The notes under the pieces: generated by a model
Databases searched by the model: none
What the model was told of the DNA's origin: nothing
The model's input: the letters and a program-made list of their open reading frames with translations, nothing else
Shown here: positions 61,796 to 64,000 of the stretch, in pieces
Layout of the letters: each line of letters begins with the position of its first letter
Position numbering within the stretch: the first letter of the stretch is position 1
NCBI GenBank assembly: GCA_964648505.1
Contig: CAZYMI010000008.1
Location: 1 to 64,000 of the forward strand
Reading direction: 5' to 3'
DNA length: 64,000 bases
Origin: CAZYMI01 sp964648505
GTDB lineage: Bacteria > Pseudomonadota > Alphaproteobacteria > Micavibrionales > Micavibrionaceae
Position numbers and translations under genes: made by a program

Positions 61796-62275
61796 TTAGC
61801 CAAATAAAATACGGTCAATTCGATTTCTTTCCGACAATCTGCTTTGTTCAAGCAGGTCTAGTCGGCTATTGTTGCCAGCCCGCGCATCAAGCGCACGGCT
61901 GCGCATCTGATCAAGTTTTTCACGTTGTTTTTTTTCTTCATCTGATTCCTCAAAAAGGCCAAGTAAAACAGCTTCGGCTGATCCATCAGCGCCTGACACG
62001 CCTTGTGCACCAAATTGTGCTTTCTGTCTGGAAACAGCGCGCCTTAAAGCTTTTTGACGTTCTATTTCCGCCTGGTCTGATGCAAATGCCTGCTGTTCAC
62101 GCTGCGCATTTGCTGTCTGACGCGCTTGTTCTTGCTGTAATTTTGCTGCTTTTAAAGAAGCTGAATTATCCCGTACAAGGTTGATTGTTGAGAATACTGT
62201 ATCAAGTCCAGATACAAGCGTTGCCGCTTTTCCTAAAGCAGGAAGAGCGGCTGTAAATGTCGGTAAGGCTGCCAT
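61796..62275 (-). CDS. Phage internal virion-like coiled-coil protein
   Basis: A 159-residue protein with a hydrophobic start and then a long Gln/Glu/Arg-rich coiled coil (about residues 45-90). This and its place between tail-tube and tail-fiber genes fit the small internal virion protein of podoviruses (gp14-like), though no sequence motif proves it. Confidence 0.6.
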   Translation of the reverse strand: MAALPTFTAALPALGKAATLVSGLDTVFSTINLVRDNSASLKAAKLQQEQARQTANAQREQQAFASDQAEIERQKALRRAVSRQKAQFGAQGVSGADGSAEAVLLGLFEESDEEKKQREKLDQMRSRALDARAGNNSRLDLLEQSRLSERNRIDRILFG

Positions 62276-62277
62276 TT

Positions 62278-64000
62278 TCAGTTCACTTTCATTTCGGTGT
62301 TAACGGATAAAATTGTAAGCGGTAAAGGGCTGCTGCCTGCTATGCGCCACAATGGCGCTGTCATGTCATGCTGCCAGCCCAGTGCGCGCACACGAACATC
62401 ACCGCTATAAGGGTTAGGCTCAGCATCTAAAATACCTGCACCTAAATTGCGCAAAGGTACATCACGCGCGCCTTGTCCTAGATCGACACTAAAAGCTGGA
62501 GTGTCTTTCAACCTGAAAGTCGCCTCCACTAACCTTGTCGCACGCGCGCTTCCAGCTGCTGATAATATTGAAGGGGGAAGCGGCTCTATCAGGTGCGTAT
62601 AAGGCAAGCCCACCTGAACAGAAAGCGCCGCACTATTAAGGGTTATCTGGCCATCTTGAACAGTTTGTTCTAACTGGGGCACACCATCGGCACGGATTGT
62701 AGCAACAAGCCCTTCCAAGTGCCCAAGACCAGACCAAATTTTTTGCGGCGTTGTAGCTTCCCCAGATAAACCTGCATCACAAAAAATATCTTTACTAAAC
62801 TGTTCAAGAAAAAAACTATTGTTCCTATAGCACACGACATATACATCACGACCCACAACAGCAATCGAATGCACATGACCTTGTGTTTCATGTAAGGTCC
62901 AGGCAATAACCTGTTCTGACCTGTAAATAGTAACCGTGGCGAACTTTCCATCCGCACGCACCAGATACAAAAGTCTATTTTGCGGATCATAATCCTGGTC
63001 GATCGGGTTTTCAGCAATTTCCGGCGATAACAACGCCAGATCGGTTGATTGATAGGCCTGTTCAAGATCCGTATAAAGAAATTCACGTACCGCAGAACCT
63101 GTTCTGGCGATATAAAGGGTTGCACCATCCACATCAAGGGGGCGGATATTACGGTCCGTGCGCGAGCCAATACGTGTCTGCCGTTTAATTTGTACATTCG
63201 CAGGGGTTAAAGGATCGCCTGTGACCATCCACTCTGCGCCCGATGTAAAGACCTGCAGATGTCGTCCAGAAAAAACATTGCGGATCGCATTAACCTGATC
63301 TGACAGAATTGAAAATTCAATTGCCTGATCATCAAGCCCCGTTCCCAAATCAAAATTAAACAGATCGCCACTTTGTGAAAACCAAAGTCTGTTTGGTAAA
63401 TCACGGCTGCCGCCAATGACCAGTCGGTCTTGATGAAAAACAGCCGACACAGGATAACCACGCACCGCGGAAAATGCCTGTTCTGCCCAATCTGTTAAAG
63501 CTGTAACGCCTGCAAGCGTTTCAATGACTGTTGCAGAAAGATTTGTTTGATTGATATATCCTGTTACCAATATTTCCTTACCGCCTAGCTTTAAGCGTGT
63601 ATTGACATACGCACTGGTAAAAACTGCAGCCGATGCGGTCAGTGTTATAGACCCTGTGGTAGCAGATGGTGTCAGCGTTACAGAAGCGGGCGCATATTTA
63701 AAAAATGGTTCGCGGGCTATGCCGTTCACAATAGCCCATTGCCAATCTGACACCGCCCAAATGTCGCCCGTTTGGCGCGTGATACGCTTTGGCGGAACAT
63801 CAGGATGAACAACAAGTAAAGTATCTGCGCTTTGGGTCCAGTTGATCTGATCAATCTGTGACTCTGTCCATGGGGTGGATAATGTGGCAATAAAAACGCC
63901 GTCGGCAAATATATCTGTGCGCAAATGCTGAACAGCCAACACATAAACCTGATCTGAGTTAAACTCAAACGCAACCAACCTTGCGCGTGAAGGAAGTGTT
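62278..64000 (-). CDS. Phage tail tubular protein B-like, cut by the window edge
   Basis: The reading frame stays open to the end of the window, so the N terminus lies outside; at least 573 residues are present. RLVAFEFNSDQVYVL is the typical start region of podovirus gp12-like nozzle proteins, and SAVFHQDRLVIGGSRDLPNR and FSQSGDLFNFDLG are common internal blocks. It probably forms part of the tail nozzle of the short-tailed particle. Confidence 0.75.
   Translation of the reverse strand, partial: TLPSRARLVAFEFNSDQVYVLAVQHLRTDIFADGVFIATLSTPWTESQIDQINWTQSADTLLVVHPDVPPKRITRQTGDIWAVSDWQWAIVNGIAREPFFKYAPASVTLTPSATTGSITLTASAAVFTSAYVNTRLKLGGKEILVTGYINQTNLSATVIETLAGVTALTDWAEQAFSAVRGYPVSAVFHQDRLVIGGSRDLPNRLWFSQSGDLFNFDLGTGLDDQAIEFSILSDQVNAIRNVFSGRHLQVFTSGAEWMVTGDPLTPANVQIKRQTRIGSRTDRNIRPLDVDGATLYIARTGSAVREFLYTDLEQAYQSTDLALLSPEIAENPIDQDYDPQNRLLYLVRADGKFATVTIYRSEQVIAWTLHETQGHVHSIAVVGRDVYVVCYRNNSFFLEQFSKDIFCDAGLSGEATTPQKIWSGLGHLEGLVATIRADGVPQLEQTVQDGQITLNSAALSVQVGLPYTHLIEPLPPSILSAAGSARATRLVEATFRLKDTPAFSVDLGQGARDVPLRNLGAGILDAEPNPYSGDVRVRALGWQHDMTAPLWRIAGSSPLPLTILSVNTEMKVN

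Larger units (their letters stand above)
55803..64000 (-). mobile_element. Podovirus-like prophage (partial, continues beyond the window)
   Basis: All genes here lie on the minus strand in the order tail tube B, internal virion protein, tail spike, small protein, large terminase, membrane protein, endolysin, holin, deamidase-like protein. Capsid, portal and integrase genes would lie outside the window. The right boundary in the chromosome is likely near 55.75-55.80 kb, since the adjacent EamA gene is a normal chromosomal gene. Genes appear intact. Confidence 0.8.

Noticed and set aside
1..64000. CRISPR arrays, tRNA or rRNA genes, insertion sequences
   Set aside because: I found no regularly spaced repeats, no cloverleaf-like sequence in the spacers and no transposase motifs.

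Overview
This window looks like the chromosome of a low-GC alphaproteobacterium that I cannot place further. The evidence is a priA / fsa / DUF484 / xerC block, a pyruvate/2-oxoglutarate-type lipoamide dehydrogenase, the isocitrate/isopropylmalate-family isocitrate dehydrogenase, an acetoacetate/3-hydroxybutyrate gene set, and a bacterial ceramide locus like the one I remember from Caulobacter. Genes are densely packed. Many are joined by 4-base ATGA or GTGA overlaps, so long operons are the rule. I see no rRNA, tRNA, CRISPR array or insertion sequence.

Region by region. (1) 1-15 kb is a membrane-lipid island. It holds a HIT protein, lptF and lptG, a di-iron hydroxylase, a GNAT-like protein resembling bacterial ceramide synthase, two nucleotidyltransferases, a CDP-alcohol phosphatidyltransferase, a lipid kinase and a Tam41-like cytidylyltransferase. 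These face the convergent spt / acyl carrier protein / cerR-like reductase / fatty acyl ligase operon. Together they can plausibly make ceramide and attach an anionic head group. (2) 15-19 kb is a minus-strand TetR-led operon of small redox and detoxification enzymes, with a textbook autoregulated promoter. (3) 19-29 kb is a minus-strand operon of three very large proteins (769, 1031 and 1174 residues) followed by deoC. The middle protein carries a divergent RNase J-like beta-CASP metallo-beta-lactamase core; I cannot assign the other two. This is the best candidate for an undescribed system.

(4) 29-43 kb is a metal and carbon-storage region. It has a bufferin (DUF2282) precursor, a TetR regulator and a divergent operon under an operator-overlapped promoter. 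That operon runs from a BufB-BufC fusion through DoxX proteins, a DoxX-DoxX-NDH-2 fusion, 3-hydroxybutyrate dehydrogenase, acetoacetate decarboxylase and a patatin to a second bufferin precursor and a membrane adenylate cyclase. MsrA and a ZntB-like transporter lie beside it. (5) 43-56 kb is mostly housekeeping (priA, fsa, DUF484, xerC, lpd, icd, nhaA, a DMT exporter) with several unassigned proteins, including a tandem paralogous pair and a possible leaderless 2OG-oxygenase-like gene. (6) From about 56 kb to the window end is a minus-strand podovirus-like prophage: tail-tube B-like protein (cut by the window edge), a coiled-coil virion protein, tail spike, terminase and lysis genes. Just downstream of the lysis genes lies a protein with the Cys-His-Asp layout of a protein-glutamine deamidase.

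All calls come from reading the sequence and from remembered family motifs. No database search, alignment or structure prediction was run.
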